Positions 7,614 to 17,686 of a stretch of 64,000 bases of DNA are shown piece after piece (the stretch's first letter is position 1; every line of letters starts with the position of its first letter). Source of the DNA: Porphyridium purpureum. Taxonomy: Eukaryota; Rhodophyta; Bangiophyceae; Porphyridiales; Porphyridiaceae. Position numbers and translations under genes: made by a program. Location: positions 3,100,001 through 3,164,000 of the forward strand of contig VRMN01000001.1 of assembly GCA_008690995.1 (NCBI GenBank), in the 5' to 3' direction. The notes beneath the pieces were generated by a model. The model was not told the origin of the DNA. It worked only from the letters and a program-made list of their open reading frames with translations, and searched no databases.

Positions 7614-10340
7614 TTAATCCTCCCAATCCCAGCCCTCTACCGCTCTAGCCTCATCCATTGGTTGTGTCACCGTCGGGTCAGAGACCAAGACCGACGCCGA
7701 CGTTGAAACCGTGGCCGCGCCTGCGGTCGCCACTGGGCTCAATTCAGGCTGCTTGGCCGCCAAGCTCATTTCGGCGGAATCTTGAATGCCAGCCCCAACC
7801 AGTTTCTGGGCACTGAGCGGATCGTGGAGTTGCGCGAGTGCAATCATCCGATTATCCGTGTCCTCAAAAATAGCGAGAATTAGCGCCGACACCTGCTCGG
7901 CAGAAAAATGATGCTTGTAGCGACCAGCGAGGAAGCTCTTCACAATGTTGGCCATGCGCTCCTGCAAAATCTCACAGAGCAGTGAAGCTCGCAGCCGAAG
8001 GTGCGCGAATGATAGCTGATTCGCTTGCGCAGCTTCCACTACCGCGAGCGCTTGCGGGAGCAAAGTCTGAGAACGGATCGCGTCCAGCTCGCGGACGGTG
8101 CTGTCCAGGATTCGTGTGAGAGCGTCGCACTCGTCTGTTCCAATCACAGCAAGATTCAAAACGGCTCTGATTATCGCGTCTAGCATGGTTACGCACAGTC
8201 GCTCTCCCAAGGCGCAGCTCGAATCGGCGTTCAAAATCATTGCAGCAAGTTTGATGGTGTCTCGGGCTGCGTCAAAACTACGCGAGAGCGCAGAGTCCAC
8301 ACGCATGCGGGTGAGCGTACCACCCACGTGCTCAAGCGCGCCATTGTCGAGTACGCTTTGAAGACCTGAATTTGACATGACCCGCAAGGTGGCCGCTTGC
8401 TGTACGCTGGCCATAGATTCACCTACGCTGACGTGCAGAATGCTGACCATGGATGACAGGACCTTGTTTAACGCCGGTGGCAGCCTGAATGTAGGATATG
8501 CAGCGAGGTTGGCAAGCATCAGGCAATCGTTGTGAAACACGAGCTGAAGTCTCAGTGAGGCTCCAAGCTCGTCTGCAAACTGCACGGGAATTCGGGCATG
8601 AAATTGGTCCATGACCTCTTTGGCCATTCCAATCATCGCGGACGCCAACGCCAGTTTAGAGGATGCCGATGCAGACTTGCCTTTTGCCCTTTTCAAAATT
8701 CGGTCCGCGCAAGAGCTTGCCGCCTGAACCACTGCGGCTACATCTAACACGCAAGCCGATACGAGGCAAGAGCCAAAGTAGCCAGCTTGACGCGCCTCTG
8801 GAGATACCCACGCCGAGCTCATGGGGGCCACGGCGAGCCTGTCCATCGAACTCGACTCGGATCCGCTATTCTCGACGAAACTTTCAATCGCCTGGCTTGA
8901 AAAAAGAGCGAGCTGCGCGCGCACTTCTGCAATGGTTCTTTTCAGTAGCTCCGGAGCAGTGGTTGCGGATACCACAAGGGCCAGATCGTGTTCCTTCTCC
9001 GTCTGTGTCGCGTCTTCAGGAAAGCAGAAAAGGCTGAGCGCATCTGAAATAGCTGCAAGAACATCTGCACGTAAGATAAAAAGCTCCGGCGCGACCATCG
9101 GCTGCTTGATTGAGATCGGGCGGGATCTGTGGCGTGACTCAGAATCTGTGATTAATTTTTCGGACATCGCCCACTGCACAATTGCATCATTTGCCGTGCT
9201 TCCGAGAACGCAAAGAGGACGGGACAAGAAACGGTCCACTACCCACTTTCGAAGATGCTGCCGCAACAAGCGAAGCGCACGCGGAGCATGAGCCAAATCT
9301 AACTGCCGCTGCACGGCGCAAGCTACTATCGACAATCGCGCCCCTAGGTTTAAAAGATCCGTACATTTCGCAGCATCGCTGTCCGGACCGAAACGTTCAG
9401 ACAAGACATTCATCTGGTCTGAATGGTACATAGAGGCCGGGCCCGAGCACGCACACCATGATTCTGGCGGTGGATTTACCGGCATATGATGTGACGTGTT
9501 CGAATTTACGCTGTCTTGAGAGATTCCCCACTCAATCAAGACTGCTTCACCATCCTCCGTGCACAAAAAGGGCTCTGAGAACAGGATCGCGCGGTTTAAC
9601 TGCTCATCTGCTGTGATACGGGCGACCAGTCTTTGAACAGCCTCGTCAATCTGATGATTGCGACACAGCAACTGGATCGTTTCCTGGGAGCAACGACTGA
9701 TTCGCACACAGTCAGTGCTTACCTGCACACACTCTTCCAGCACGCGCGTGGACTGCGAAGAAATTTGCACAAGACAGCTCTGCAGGTACTCCCGTGCGTC
9801 CTCCAGCAAGGCGTACGGGTAATCATCAGCGCCCTGCCCTATGGCGTTCAGAGCGCGCTGAACGCAATCGCGCGTCTCGTTGCCTAGCTTCAGATCAAGA
9901 CGTTGTTGCGAAGCGCCCGCATTCAAGTCGCGCACTTTGCGCATGGCCTCGGACACCAGCTCAAATACGCTCATTTCGGCAAGCACCGCATCGAGTAGAG
10001 CCGTTTTGCTGTGCAGCGCGTCGCCTTGACGCACAAGGTTGAGGACTTTGCGCAAGCTCTGCTCCAGCGTGTTGCTGGCGCGATGAACGCTGTCTAACAA
10101 TACCTGTTGCTCGCTCAAAACCGAGTCGACCTGCTCGCTAAGCGCCGAGACGGACACGGTACTCTTGCCGTGTCCATCTATCCCTGTCTCCCTCGCTCGT
10201 CCAACATCTGCAACCGCAGAAAACCGCTCGCGAGCTGACTGAAGGCGCGCGTAGATCACCCCTTCATCTTCATTCGCACTGGGAATCCCCGGCTCTGTCG
10301 TATCAGTGTGGCTTCGCATGGTATTCACTCCCACGGGCAT
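7614..10340 (-). CDS. ZW10: ZW10/Dsl1-like vesicle-tethering subunit
   Basis: The protein is 908 residues from ATG at 10340 (a second ATG at 10319 is possible) and is predicted mostly helical. Two segments match ZW10 by eye: LRLQLVFHNDCLMLANL (compare the HNNCMYIAHHLL block of animal ZW10) and the C-terminal FSAEQVSALILAIFEDTDNR (compare SSSEVKALIRALFQNTERR). ZW10 is a subunit of the NRZ/Dsl1 complex that tethers Golgi-derived COPI vesicles at the ER, and in animals also of the kinetochore RZZ complex. The last residues, EGWDWED, form an acidic WxW motif like the coatomer-binding motifs of yeast Dsl1, which favours the ER-tether role. Other multisubunit tether proteins are the main alternative. 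Confidence 0.65.
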   Translation of the reverse strand: MPVGVNTMRSHTDTTEPGIPSANEDEGVIYARLQSARERFSAVADVGRARETGIDGHGKSTVSVSALSEQVDSVLSEQQVLLDSVHRASNTLEQSLRKVLNLVRQGDALHSKTALLDAVLAEMSVFELVSEAMRKVRDLNAGASQQRLDLKLGNETRDCVQRALNAIGQGADDYPYALLEDAREYLQSCLVQISSQSTRVLEECVQVSTDCVRISRCSQETIQLLCRNHQIDEAVQRLVARITADEQLNRAILFSEPFLCTEDGEAVLIEWGISQDSVNSNTSHHMPVNPPPESWCACSGPASMYHSDQMNVLSERFGPDSDAAKCTDLLNLGARLSIVACAVQRQLDLAHAPRALRLLRQHLRKWVVDRFLSRPLCVLGSTANDAIVQWAMSEKLITDSESRHRSRPISIKQPMVAPELFILRADVLAAISDALSLFCFPEDATQTEKEHDLALVVSATTAPELLKRTIAEVRAQLALFSSQAIESFVENSGSESSSMDRLAVAPMSSAWVSPEARQAGYFGSCLVSACVLDVAAVVQAASSCADRILKRAKGKSASASSKLALASAMIGMAKEVMDQFHARIPVQFADELGASLRLQLVFHNDCLMLANLAAYPTFRLPPALNKVLSSMVSILHVSVGESMASVQQAATLRVMSNSGLQSVLDNGALEHVGGTLTRMRVDSALSRSFDAARDTIKLAAMILNADSSCALGERLCVTMLDAIIRAVLNLAVIGTDECDALTRILDSTVRELDAIRSQTLLPQALAVVEAAQANQLSFAHLRLRASLLCEILQERMANIVKSFLAGRYKHHFSAEQVSALILAIFEDTDNRMIALAQLHDPLSAQKLVGAGIQDSAEMSLAAKQPELSPVATAGAATVSTSASVLVSDPTVTQPMDEARAVEGWDWED

Positions 10341-10559
10341 CTTGGTTGAAGTTCCTAGTCACGACCGACCGCTACAAAAAGGTAGGTTCGCATTTGTCTG
10401 CTCGACCTCTGGAGACGCGTCTTTGTCAATGCCGAACGACACAGGCTCCGAAGGATTCATGATTTTTACACGCGCAGAGGCGCCTAAGGAGTGACACAGT
10501 AAAGAGGGGCGGACTACTGTGAAGGCCTCTGGTTAATTTTGGTCAATGCCTTACCAAAG

Positions 10560-11582
10560 TTAGTCGTTTGGAATGTATCTGCACTTTGCCATGCCGATGG
10601 CGAGGAGGGGCAAGTCGACATACTGATCGAGATGATGAACGCGATTGGCGGAATCGAGCGTGGCCACGAAGGTTCCGCTAGATATCGCATAGCACTGCTT
10701 GTCAGTATCCATGAACTCAAACCCGAAGAAATCCCACGTCCACATGTCCAGCCCCAGCTGTCGTAGCGGTTTCGGGTGAGCCTTGTTCGTGGCGCCAGAC
10801 CAAACTCTTGCTTCTTGAATAGCGAATTCAAGCGTCACGTTGCGCATGAACGCTAGAAACTCTTGTTTGCCCGTGATTGTCGTGGCGCTATGCAGCACGT
10901 ACGTAATATTGTCCGCGCAAAGTCGGTCAAGGAGAGCAGTATCACGGTTTTGAAACGCAATCATAACATCTCGGGCGACACTTTCTGCCGTTGGATACCC
11001 GTTCATCGAGTCGAAGATCACACGCAGCTCGTCAACATTTACCAAGTACGAGTAGGACGTGAGCAAGCCGTCCCGATCTACAGATCCTACCGCAGTGGCA
11101 GGCACCCACGTTTGCTCGCCTGCAGACGAAAACCACAGTGAGAGCAGCGTCGCGTCGAAATGTGTTCCGGATACCGCCAATTTCTTGATGCGCGTCAACA
11201 CGCGTGTTATTTGCACGCCCGGCTCGATCAGCCGCGCTCGCACGTCGCGCTGGAACGCGCGTATGGGATCCAGGCCAACCCCAACATGCCCGAAAAGGCT
11301 AACCTTCGCGTCCGGCGCCAATGGAAGCCAAGCCAAGAACGCGTTTTTGTCGTGGCTGCCCTCACTGCTGAGATCCCCGATGATCGACTCTGTGAAAATG
11401 CGATCCATGTCCTGGAGCAGCAGAGCTACAGAATCTTGCGTTGGGGCGACGGGCGCGACGGGCGATCTCGAGCTCGGCGTCGCTTCGACGTTGCTTCTCC
11501 ACAACCGACTCCTCACATCCGAGACGACACCCATGACCACGATGACCTTGAGCACCCACGACGCCCACGCGCGGGACGCCAT
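10560..11582 (-). CDS. SnoaL/NTF2-like domain protein with membrane anchor
   Basis: The start chosen is the ATG at 11582 (340 residues); another in-frame ATG lies at 11624 and the frame itself opens at a TTG. A hydrophobic segment near residues 8-24 (ASWVLKVIVVMGVV) looks like a signal anchor. From about residue 190 the sequence fits the cone-shaped NTF2/SnoaL fold: ESVARDVMIAFQNRDTALLD, then ITYVLHSATTITGKQEFLAF, then the strand pattern WDFFGFEFMDTDKQCYAISSGTFVA. Such domains occur in isomerases, cyclases and non-catalytic binding proteins, so no reaction can be assigned. The upstream 150 residues may be a second, diverged domain. Confidence 0.6.
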   Translation of the reverse strand: MASRAWASWVLKVIVVMGVVSDVRSRLWRSNVEATPSSRSPVAPVAPTQDSVALLLQDMDRIFTESIIGDLSSEGSHDKNAFLAWLPLAPDAKVSLFGHVGVGLDPIRAFQRDVRARLIEPGVQITRVLTRIKKLAVSGTHFDATLLSLWFSSAGEQTWVPATAVGSVDRDGLLTSYSYLVNVDELRVIFDSMNGYPTAESVARDVMIAFQNRDTALLDRLCADNITYVLHSATTITGKQEFLAFMRNVTLEFAIQEARVWSGATNKAHPKPLRQLGLDMWTWDFFGFEFMDTDKQCYAISSGTFVATLDSANRVHHLDQYVDLPLLAIGMAKCRYIPND

Positions 11583-12694
11583 TCTTCTCCGCCTGAGCGC
11601 GCACGCACGCGCGCACGCACGCATCGCGCAGCACCGACAGATCGCAAACCACGGGGCGAGCAAGCGAGTCGGTGAGAGTCTATTTCAGTCCGCGCCCGTA
11701 CGACTTTCAGCGCCAACCCTACAGCCCTTACCATCACCACCGTACCAACCCCATGTCATCCTCAACCCAAGCGACCAACACGACTGCAGCAACGTCGAAA
11801 CCCGGCATCCTCCCTCACTCCAAGAACAAAACAACAGCTCCCAAAAACACGCACACACAGACACTGCGACGCGGCGCAATCCTCCATTCCTCCATAATAC
11901 ACCTATCCATCCCTACGGGCTCGCGCCGCACACATCCGCTCGCTTCAGCCCCGTTGCGCTGTAAACGTTAGCCCGCAAGAAGTACACACTGTAAACCCGC
12001 GTCTCAGTAGTGAAATTCGGCTAATGAAAGGCATGATTGCTGCATAGAAGAAGGTTTCAGGTCGACCTATGGACGCCGGGTTGGTCGCTTACATGATTTC
12101 CTTGTTGTTCTAACGGTGACTCGTTGTACTTTATTGGCTCGGGTAGAAAATACGAAGCGCAAGCCATTCGGCATGCGCCGTTAAGCCGAGAGACCTGTGA
12201 CGTGAACCGTTTAAAGCCACGGTATCGAAGGACAGCGCGCACGCCCGGCCTCGATGTGGCCGCGCAGTGTGCTGCTGAAGTCACCGGGTCTGGGCTCACA
12301 GTGACAAACTCATCAACGTGTTACGCTGAGGGTAAGAATGTTGCTTTGACTTTCACGCGAACGAATTGGTCCGGCGTCATGAACTCACTGCAAGAGCTTG
12401 TGAAGCCTTTCGCTTAATTACATAAATGAGTCACGGACAGGCGTTTATAAAACCCCCGAGGTGCTTAGCCACGTCTGTCACGGGAATCCGCTTGAACGCC
12501 GTTTCTGCGCATGTGCCTCGGGTTCCAACTCGTCTTTCTCGTAAGGCTAAATGATTTTACCCAAGGTAAATCTCGAGAAGATAAAAAAGAAAGAAAAAAA
12601 AGACAACACGCAACTTTTGGCGCACGGGTTGTTGCAGCAGCTTTGACGTTCCGTATCAGATACCATGCACGTAAAGAGCGGCACAGCGGTGGAT
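11583..12694. other. Intergenic, no gene recognised
   Basis: This is 1.1 kb between the divergent SnoaL-like and SelW-like genes. Short frames such as 12124-12417 open at TTG and were rejected. An A-rich tract (about 12580-12603) precedes the SelW-like gene by about 90 bases. Confidence 0.4.
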
Positions 12695-13192
12695 ATGGCG
12701 TTTGTCTTGATGGGTGGCGCGCTCGGAGCACCCGGGACCTGCGCACGCAGAGGTCATGCCGCCACAACGACGAAAAATGCGGTTGGCTACCTCCGCCCAA
12801 AAAGGACCGCACGACCGCGCGCAGCGTGCCATGAAATACCGTCGGCAAAGTCGCGCACGCAGAGTATGTCCATGTCGCTGGAGCCAGCGCGATATGATAT
12901 CATAGTCGAATACTGCCCTGGGTGCCAGTGGATGCTGCGCGCGGTCTACTGGAGCGGGGAAATTCTGCAGACGTTTCAGAACGAGTCGGGTCTCCGGCAG
13001 GTGAGTGTACGACCGTCTCCTGTTAGCGGCACCTTCCAGATCCGGGTGTGCGATGGGCGCGCAGAGGATGAGGATGCGGAGATAGTTTGGGACAGAAAAA
13101 CCGACGCCGGATTTCCTGAAGTCAAGCTGCTCAAGCAGCGAATTCGGGCAATTATCGCACCGGAAAAGTTACTTGGGCACTCGGAGGCTTGA
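12695..13192 (+). CDS. Selenoprotein-W-like (Rdx family) thioredoxin-fold protein, probably plastid-targeted
   Basis: The C-terminal 95 residues match the SelT/W/H (Rdx) family: IIVEYCPGCQWMLRAVYW with a CxxC redox pair in place of Cys-Sec, then GTFQIRV, then GFPEVKLLKQRIRAIIAPEKLLGHSEA, the usual bacterial-type ending. The core could start at the ATG at 12866 or 12872. I chose 12695 because it gives MAFVLMGGALGAPGTCARRG and an Arg/Ala/Thr-rich leader of about 57 residues, like the MAFV leaders of red algal plastid proteins; an ATG at 12665 also lies in frame. It has cysteine, not selenocysteine, since no in-frame TGA is used. The role is thiol redox handling, partner unknown. Confidence 0.8.
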   Translation: MAFVLMGGALGAPGTCARRGHAATTTKNAVGYLRPKRTARPRAACHEIPSAKSRTQSMSMSLEPARYDIIVEYCPGCQWMLRAVYWSGEILQTFQNESGLRQVSVRPSPVSGTFQIRVCDGRAEDEDAEIVWDRKTDAGFPEVKLLKQRIRAIIAPEKLLGHSEA

Positions 13193-13209
13193 TGAAGCGT
13201 TCTTTCTCT

Positions 13210-14610
13210 TTACTGATTCGTTTTGGTGTTTTGTTCATTGTTCCGCCTCTCCAGTACCGCGACTCCGCCTCGCAGGCCCGCCACCATGCTCAGAACACGC
13301 GCTCCTGTCCAGTCTGCCCTTATGCGCTGCGGAACGCACGCATGCTGTCGAGTGGCTATGCCAAGCTCGAAATCTCTATTCTCACCAAAAGACCAGATCC
13401 CGTCGAAAAGGCCCGGAGAGATTTTACCCCACACAAGCGAGTGGTTACCGCTCGCAGCAATGTGAACAGGCCGCACTTCGGTGAAGGCCCGTTCGGCCAC
13501 GGATGCAGACGATGTGGTCGATTCCGCGCCCTCATCGAGTCTTTCGATGAGGGCTGGCTCAACTATGTGCGTGTAGTTATGGTGCGCGCAGGCACCCCAC
13601 TGATTCAACCCGAAACTGACCACACTTCCGTCAGCGCGCATGACCAACGTGTGGTGATCCCCAAGCGCGACATCCACCACTGCGGAGCGCAGGAAGGGAT
13701 GCTCGACTTGCCTCGGAACAAAGTCCAAATTTACCCTTGAGCTCTTCGACATCAGAGCCGCACTGGGCGCTCTGTAGTTTTCAAAAGTGTACCACTGTGC
13801 TAGAGACTTTGAAAAGTGCTTCTGCATCTCGGGCGAATCTTCTAGATCCGGCGCCGCATTCCATGGCGGACGGGCAAGCTGACCCCACGTGTTCCTGCCG
13901 CACATCCACAGCGCGCCGTGCTGGTCCACAATGCCCGTATGCTCAAGGCCGCATGATGCACGCTCTGCTTTGATCCCAGCAGGCAACTCCATGAGCTGAG
14001 GCTCGCTGACAGGAGGCGACTTCTCAGACAGAGCCCCACGCCCCAGTGATGGATACAGCGCCTTCACGGCTTCCTCCTTATCGACATTGCTCCAACTCAC
14101 AAGCTGACCTTTCGAACCAACGCTCACACAATGCGAGCGTGAGCAATTCACTTGCACGGCGTGTATGCTTTGAAGCGCGCCGCGCAGTGTTTGGTGCGTC
14201 TGTGAAGCTGCGACGCTTGCGTCTCCCTGCTTAGACTTGTCAGAAAGGCTATGTTGAACGACAGATCCGTTTTTTAATACTGCAACGATCTGTTCATTCT
14301 GTGGGTCCATACCCGTGACCGCTACATCAACGACGGTTCGGCCAATGTCGACCTTGCGGCACGCTGGTGTACTTGTTCCCAGATCAGAACCAGAAGCCTC
14401 CTTTGGTATCGACTGCACGTACATGTTCCCCGCCGCCGTAAGTCCGACCACGTGTGCCTGACCAACTGCGACTTTTCGCACCGCGTCATCTGGCGGGACG
14501 CCGTCGAGCACCTGCCGATGTTTTCTACTGCCAAAACCCCACACCCATACTTGCGTTGCTGCGGCGCTTTCCAGATCGCCGCGGCCAAACAGCCAGTTCC
14601 ACACGCCCAT
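13210..14610 (-). CDS. RCC1-repeat beta-propeller protein
   Basis: The 466-residue protein starts at the ATG at 14610 (MGVWNWLFGRGDLES). A longer frame reaching 15138 was rejected because it runs into the SOF1 coding region and is unlike the family. RCC1-type blades are visible as repeated G-x-x-H and W-G-N/L-x-x-G-Q-L patterns: ASCGLEHTGIVDQHGALWMCGRNTWGQL near the middle, VDVALGDHHTLVMRADGSVVSFGLNQWG, and IWSFGENRDFELGIA at the end. The family includes Ran exchange factors, UVR8 photoreceptors and mitochondrial RCC1L; none is clearly indicated. An ACTGTAC motif lies 136 bases upstream. Confidence 0.75.
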   Translation of the reverse strand: MGVWNWLFGRGDLESAAATQVWVWGFGSRKHRQVLDGVPPDDAVRKVAVGQAHVVGLTAAGNMYVQSIPKEASGSDLGTSTPACRKVDIGRTVVDVAVTGMDPQNEQIVAVLKNGSVVQHSLSDKSKQGDASVAASQTHQTLRGALQSIHAVQVNCSRSHCVSVGSKGQLVSWSNVDKEEAVKALYPSLGRGALSEKSPPVSEPQLMELPAGIKAERASCGLEHTGIVDQHGALWMCGRNTWGQLARPPWNAAPDLEDSPEMQKHFSKSLAQWYTFENYRAPSAALMSKSSRVNLDFVPRQVEHPFLRSAVVDVALGDHHTLVMRADGSVVSFGLNQWGACAHHNYTHIVEPALIERLDEGAESTTSSASVAERAFTEVRPVHIAASGNHSLVWGKISPGLFDGIWSFGENRDFELGIATRQHACVPQRIRADWTGARVLSMVAGLRGGVAVLERRNNEQNTKTNQ

Positions 14611-14745
14611 GGCGGCGTGATGCGAAACGTGTGCGCTTGGACCTCGTTCGTCCGCCTTCTCGCAACCATTGGCGGCGGAGAAGGGAAGCGTTTCCAGCGG
14701 CTTCTTGACGTCCAGCTCGACGATGCACGGCTGGCACAGTCGCAA

Positions 14746-14752
14746 ACTGTAC
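14746..14752. promoter_or_regulatory. ACTGTAC motif
   Basis: The motif lies in the 242-base gap between the SOF1 stop and the RCC1-protein start, 136 bases upstream of the latter; GCTGTAC follows 11 bases on. Confidence 0.4.
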
Positions 14753-14852
14753 CTCTTCACGGGCTGTACCCCTTTCGTGATCCTGGAGGTACTGCGCTTC
14801 GGCACACACGAATGCGGGACCAGAGCTGGGGCACGGAAGACGCAGAATCCAG

Positions 14853-16388
14853 CTATTCGAGCTCGCGCACAATGTTGGTCATCTTGTCTGGCACGTGTGG
14901 AATCGCACCCGGCTTGGAGTGCGCAGCAAGATTGAGGTTCTTCCGGCGCGCACTGTCCTTCATGACCTTCTTCATGTTCTGCATTCGATGAATTGGACGC
15001 GGAAGGAACTTGTTCTTCAAAATACGCCGCACGCTTGGCACGTGCTGGAAGCGCTTTTTCAGCTTCTCGGCATAGTCGATTGCGTCGCGCTCCCTCGGCA
15101 ACTGCGCCTTCGTAGGTATTGACGCGTGCGCCTTCCACAGGCGGATGTCGCCGTCGTCGCTCGCGGACATCACCATCTGTGCGTCCGCGCTGAAATTGAC
15201 TCCGAACACGCGCTGCATGCGCCGTGTGTAGTACGCCTCTCGTGAGCGGCGACCAAACTGCTCGTCACGCAGGTCAAACAGCCTGACCGTCTGATCATAA
15301 CTGCCAGTGACAATCTCGGTGCCTGTTGGGCTGTAGTCCAGGTCCATTACCGCGCGCACGTGGTCCGTGTGAATACCTTTGGCGCGGGACAACTTGCGCA
15401 TATCGTACGTGTACACATTGTGATCCTCATTCGCGACTGAAAAATTGAATGCCTCAATGGGGTTCCACGCCACCGCGTTGGAGCGCATGCTCAGCACGAG
15501 CTTGCGCACGGGCGTCTTGAGCCGCACGTCGTAAATCACAATCGAACGGTCTGCACCCAGCGAAGCGAGTAAGTTTTGCTCCACCGGGTTGTACCGAACC
15601 TTGTGCACTGCGTCCGCGCCCCATGATAGGCGCTGGATTGGCTTGGACCGCCCCACGTCCCACAATTCCACTGCGTCACTGCTGGTCACAAACAAGCTCG
15701 GATCTCTCCAGTGGGCGTCCACTGAACTCAGAGGCATCGATGCCATAAATACGTGCGACGGCACCATCCGATTCCTGTGTTTGAGACCCCCTTCTGCCTG
15801 CCCCAAAGGTGTGTGAAGACGAGGAGACAGAAAGGATTCTCCAGCGCTGGATCCTGCCATATCTCCATTCTTCCTCACTGCCGCGCCAGGAATTCTGCTC
15901 CTGTAGTCATAGTCATCCAGCATGTTTTGTTCGTCGCGGCGTTCGGTCAAGTCGACGTCCCACAATTTGACGGTGCGATCGTCGGCACACGACAGAAACA
16001 TGCTGGGTATTGCGGTGAACACGACGTCACGAGCAAAGGCCTCGTGCGCTGAATGATGAATCCATCGAGGCTCCTTTGTCACCAAATTCCAGACGGCGAC
16101 CGCGCCGTCGGCCGCGCAGGACAATGCATGAGCTGTCGAAACTCGTGAACGTTTCACGGCGTACGGACTATCCACGTGCACACTCAGAGCCGCCAAAAAC
16201 GGCTTTGCAAACACGCGCTCCAGCTTGGCCGCGTTCAGCGCGCGCTTCTGCTCCACCGCACGTTCCATGGGGTGCAGCTTGGGATCATAATTGTACTGCT
16301 GGCGTCGAGGCGCGGCAGACGAGCTGCCGCGCCCATCCAACTCGCCCGTCCATTCAATTTCCGACCGCGACAACACCTTTACTTTCAT
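14853..16388 (-). CDS. SOF1: SOF1/DCAF13, WD40 protein of the small-subunit processome
   Basis: The start at 16388 gives MKVKVLSRSEIEW..., matching the Sof1 N-terminus; 30 residues upstream from another ATG are not needed. Length is 511 residues. QKRALNAAKLERVFAKPFLAAL precedes seven WD repeats (for example FLSCADDRTVKLWDVD, LASLGADRSIVIYDVR, IVTGSYDQTVRLFDLR, VMSASDDGDIRLWKAH), and the protein ends with the typical basic tail (HSKPGAIPHVPDKMTNIVRE). Sof1/DCAF13 acts with U3 snoRNP in 18S rRNA maturation in the nucleolus. An insertion near residues 180-215 between blades is longer than usual. Confidence in family is high. Confidence 0.93.
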   Translation of the reverse strand: MKVKVLSRSEIEWTGELDGRGSSSAAPRRQQYNYDPKLHPMERAVEQKRALNAAKLERVFAKPFLAALSVHVDSPYAVKRSRVSTAHALSCAADGAVAVWNLVTKEPRWIHHSAHEAFARDVVFTAIPSMFLSCADDRTVKLWDVDLTERRDEQNMLDDYDYRSRIPGAAVRKNGDMAGSSAGESFLSPRLHTPLGQAEGGLKHRNRMVPSHVFMASMPLSSVDAHWRDPSLFVTSSDAVELWDVGRSKPIQRLSWGADAVHKVRYNPVEQNLLASLGADRSIVIYDVRLKTPVRKLVLSMRSNAVAWNPIEAFNFSVANEDHNVYTYDMRKLSRAKGIHTDHVRAVMDLDYSPTGTEIVTGSYDQTVRLFDLRDEQFGRRSREAYYTRRMQRVFGVNFSADAQMVMSASDDGDIRLWKAHASIPTKAQLPRERDAIDYAEKLKKRFQHVPSVRRILKNKFLPRPIHRMQNMKKVMKDSARRKNLNLAAHSKPGAIPHVPDKMTNIVRELE

Positions 16389-17686
16389 AGCCTCAGTCTC
16401 CGCGGTGAACTGAGTCACCCACCTCCACAGCTCAGCCGCGACACGTCCGCAGTGCCCCTCCAGACTCAGCCCGTTCAACCCGCGTCACCATCGACAACTC
16501 GGCTGCACGCCGTCCCGCCCGCGTCAACCTCACCCGACCGCGGAGGTACAGTATGAAAAACAAAAGAAGTGTACACCCAGCGGGATCAGCGCGAGCTTCC
16601 GCGCGAAAGCAGGTGACTGCGGGGTCGCTTCAAGCGGACCAGCTGGCTGAATGTGCTACGGCATGGAAAAAGAACCAGAGAGGGTGCAGCATCTGCGGTG
16701 ACACCATCGTGTCGTGAACAGTCCGCGCCGGATGCTGGGTTCCGCAAATTCAGTGGTCTAGGGAAGACATGGACCATGAGCACGCTTCCGCCAAGCGAAA
16801 TGCTCAACGAGCTGAATAGGTGCGAACGGGTGGTGTCTGGGGGAAAAAGGACGGCGCCTAGCCCCGAAAAGGCCGGGATGCTCAACTTTCCTGACACGCG
16901 CGGCGTCATCGAAGCGCTGTAATTGGCGCCTCTGAAAATCCTAGTCGCTTAGCAATGCGGCTGTAAAACGCAGCGGCTTGTCACGCTTTTCGGCGAATGA
17001 AGCGGGGAAAACTATATTCAAGACGAACAAAATTAATGCATGATATCTGAAGAGCTGTGGAAAGAGAAGCCATGCACGCCTAGCACAGTATGGTCAAGGT
17101 GAAAGCGAAAGTGGTCTGCAAGCATGACCGCTACCGTTTGTCTGGAATAATAACGCCTGAACAACAAAAGTGAAAGGAATTCCGCCTCTCGTTGCGTCAC
17201 TTTCTCCAACAAGAAATCTCGGAGGAATTTGATGCGCGACATATTGAAGGTCAGTAAGAGATAAACGCAGAGAGCGAGATGAGTACTGAGCGGAACGCCC
17301 ACTATATAGCTCCCGCGGAGTAAACTGTGAGAGCTGTGCATCGTATTTTCTGGGACAGAGATCCAGAGGAGGCATTTGCACTCGTGAAAATGTATTCCCC
17401 AGAGGATAAGGGGCTTTTATTTTGGGCTTACACCCTGCTTTTTAGAAGCTGATACTTCGTCTGTACCCTTGTCGAGATCGGTGGCACGGGTGCGGCCTTT
17501 GCACCGTAAAGCTTGTTCTTGGATGCTTGCTGACGCATCGTGGTTCATTTCGCAAGAAACAGCACGCTCGTCGAGGCAGTCAGCGGGCGTTTGGTGCTTC
17601 GAACACCCCGTGTTGAGCACATACACCGCGCTCTCAACTCGCCCGTCCGTCACAGGCCCGACGAACACTGAGTGTAAATTTACCTC
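16389..17686. other. Intergenic, 1.3 kb
   Basis: This gap lies between SOF1 (minus) and MenA (plus). It holds GTACAGT at 16546-16552, 158 bases upstream of SOF1. Two short plus-strand frames were seen: 54 codons from ATG at 16553 (Lys/Arg-rich, with a CSIC) and 48 codons from ATG at 16776. Neither is recognised and I do not call them genes. Confidence 0.4.
16546..16552. promoter_or_regulatory. GTACAGT motif
   Basis: One copy of the recurrent 7-mer, 158 bases upstream of the SOF1 start codon. Confidence 0.4.

Noticed and set aside
11059-11964. 301-codon plus-strand frame opposite the SnoaL-like gene
   Set aside because: Shadow composition (Thr/His/Pro-rich) and antisense to a recognised fold.
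12124-12417. Possible 97-residue protein
   Set aside because: It opens at TTG; the only internal ATG leaves a few residues.
14611-15138. N-terminal extension of the RCC1 protein
   Set aside because: It overlaps the SOF1 coding region on the same strand and lacks repeat character; ATG 14610 is a natural start.
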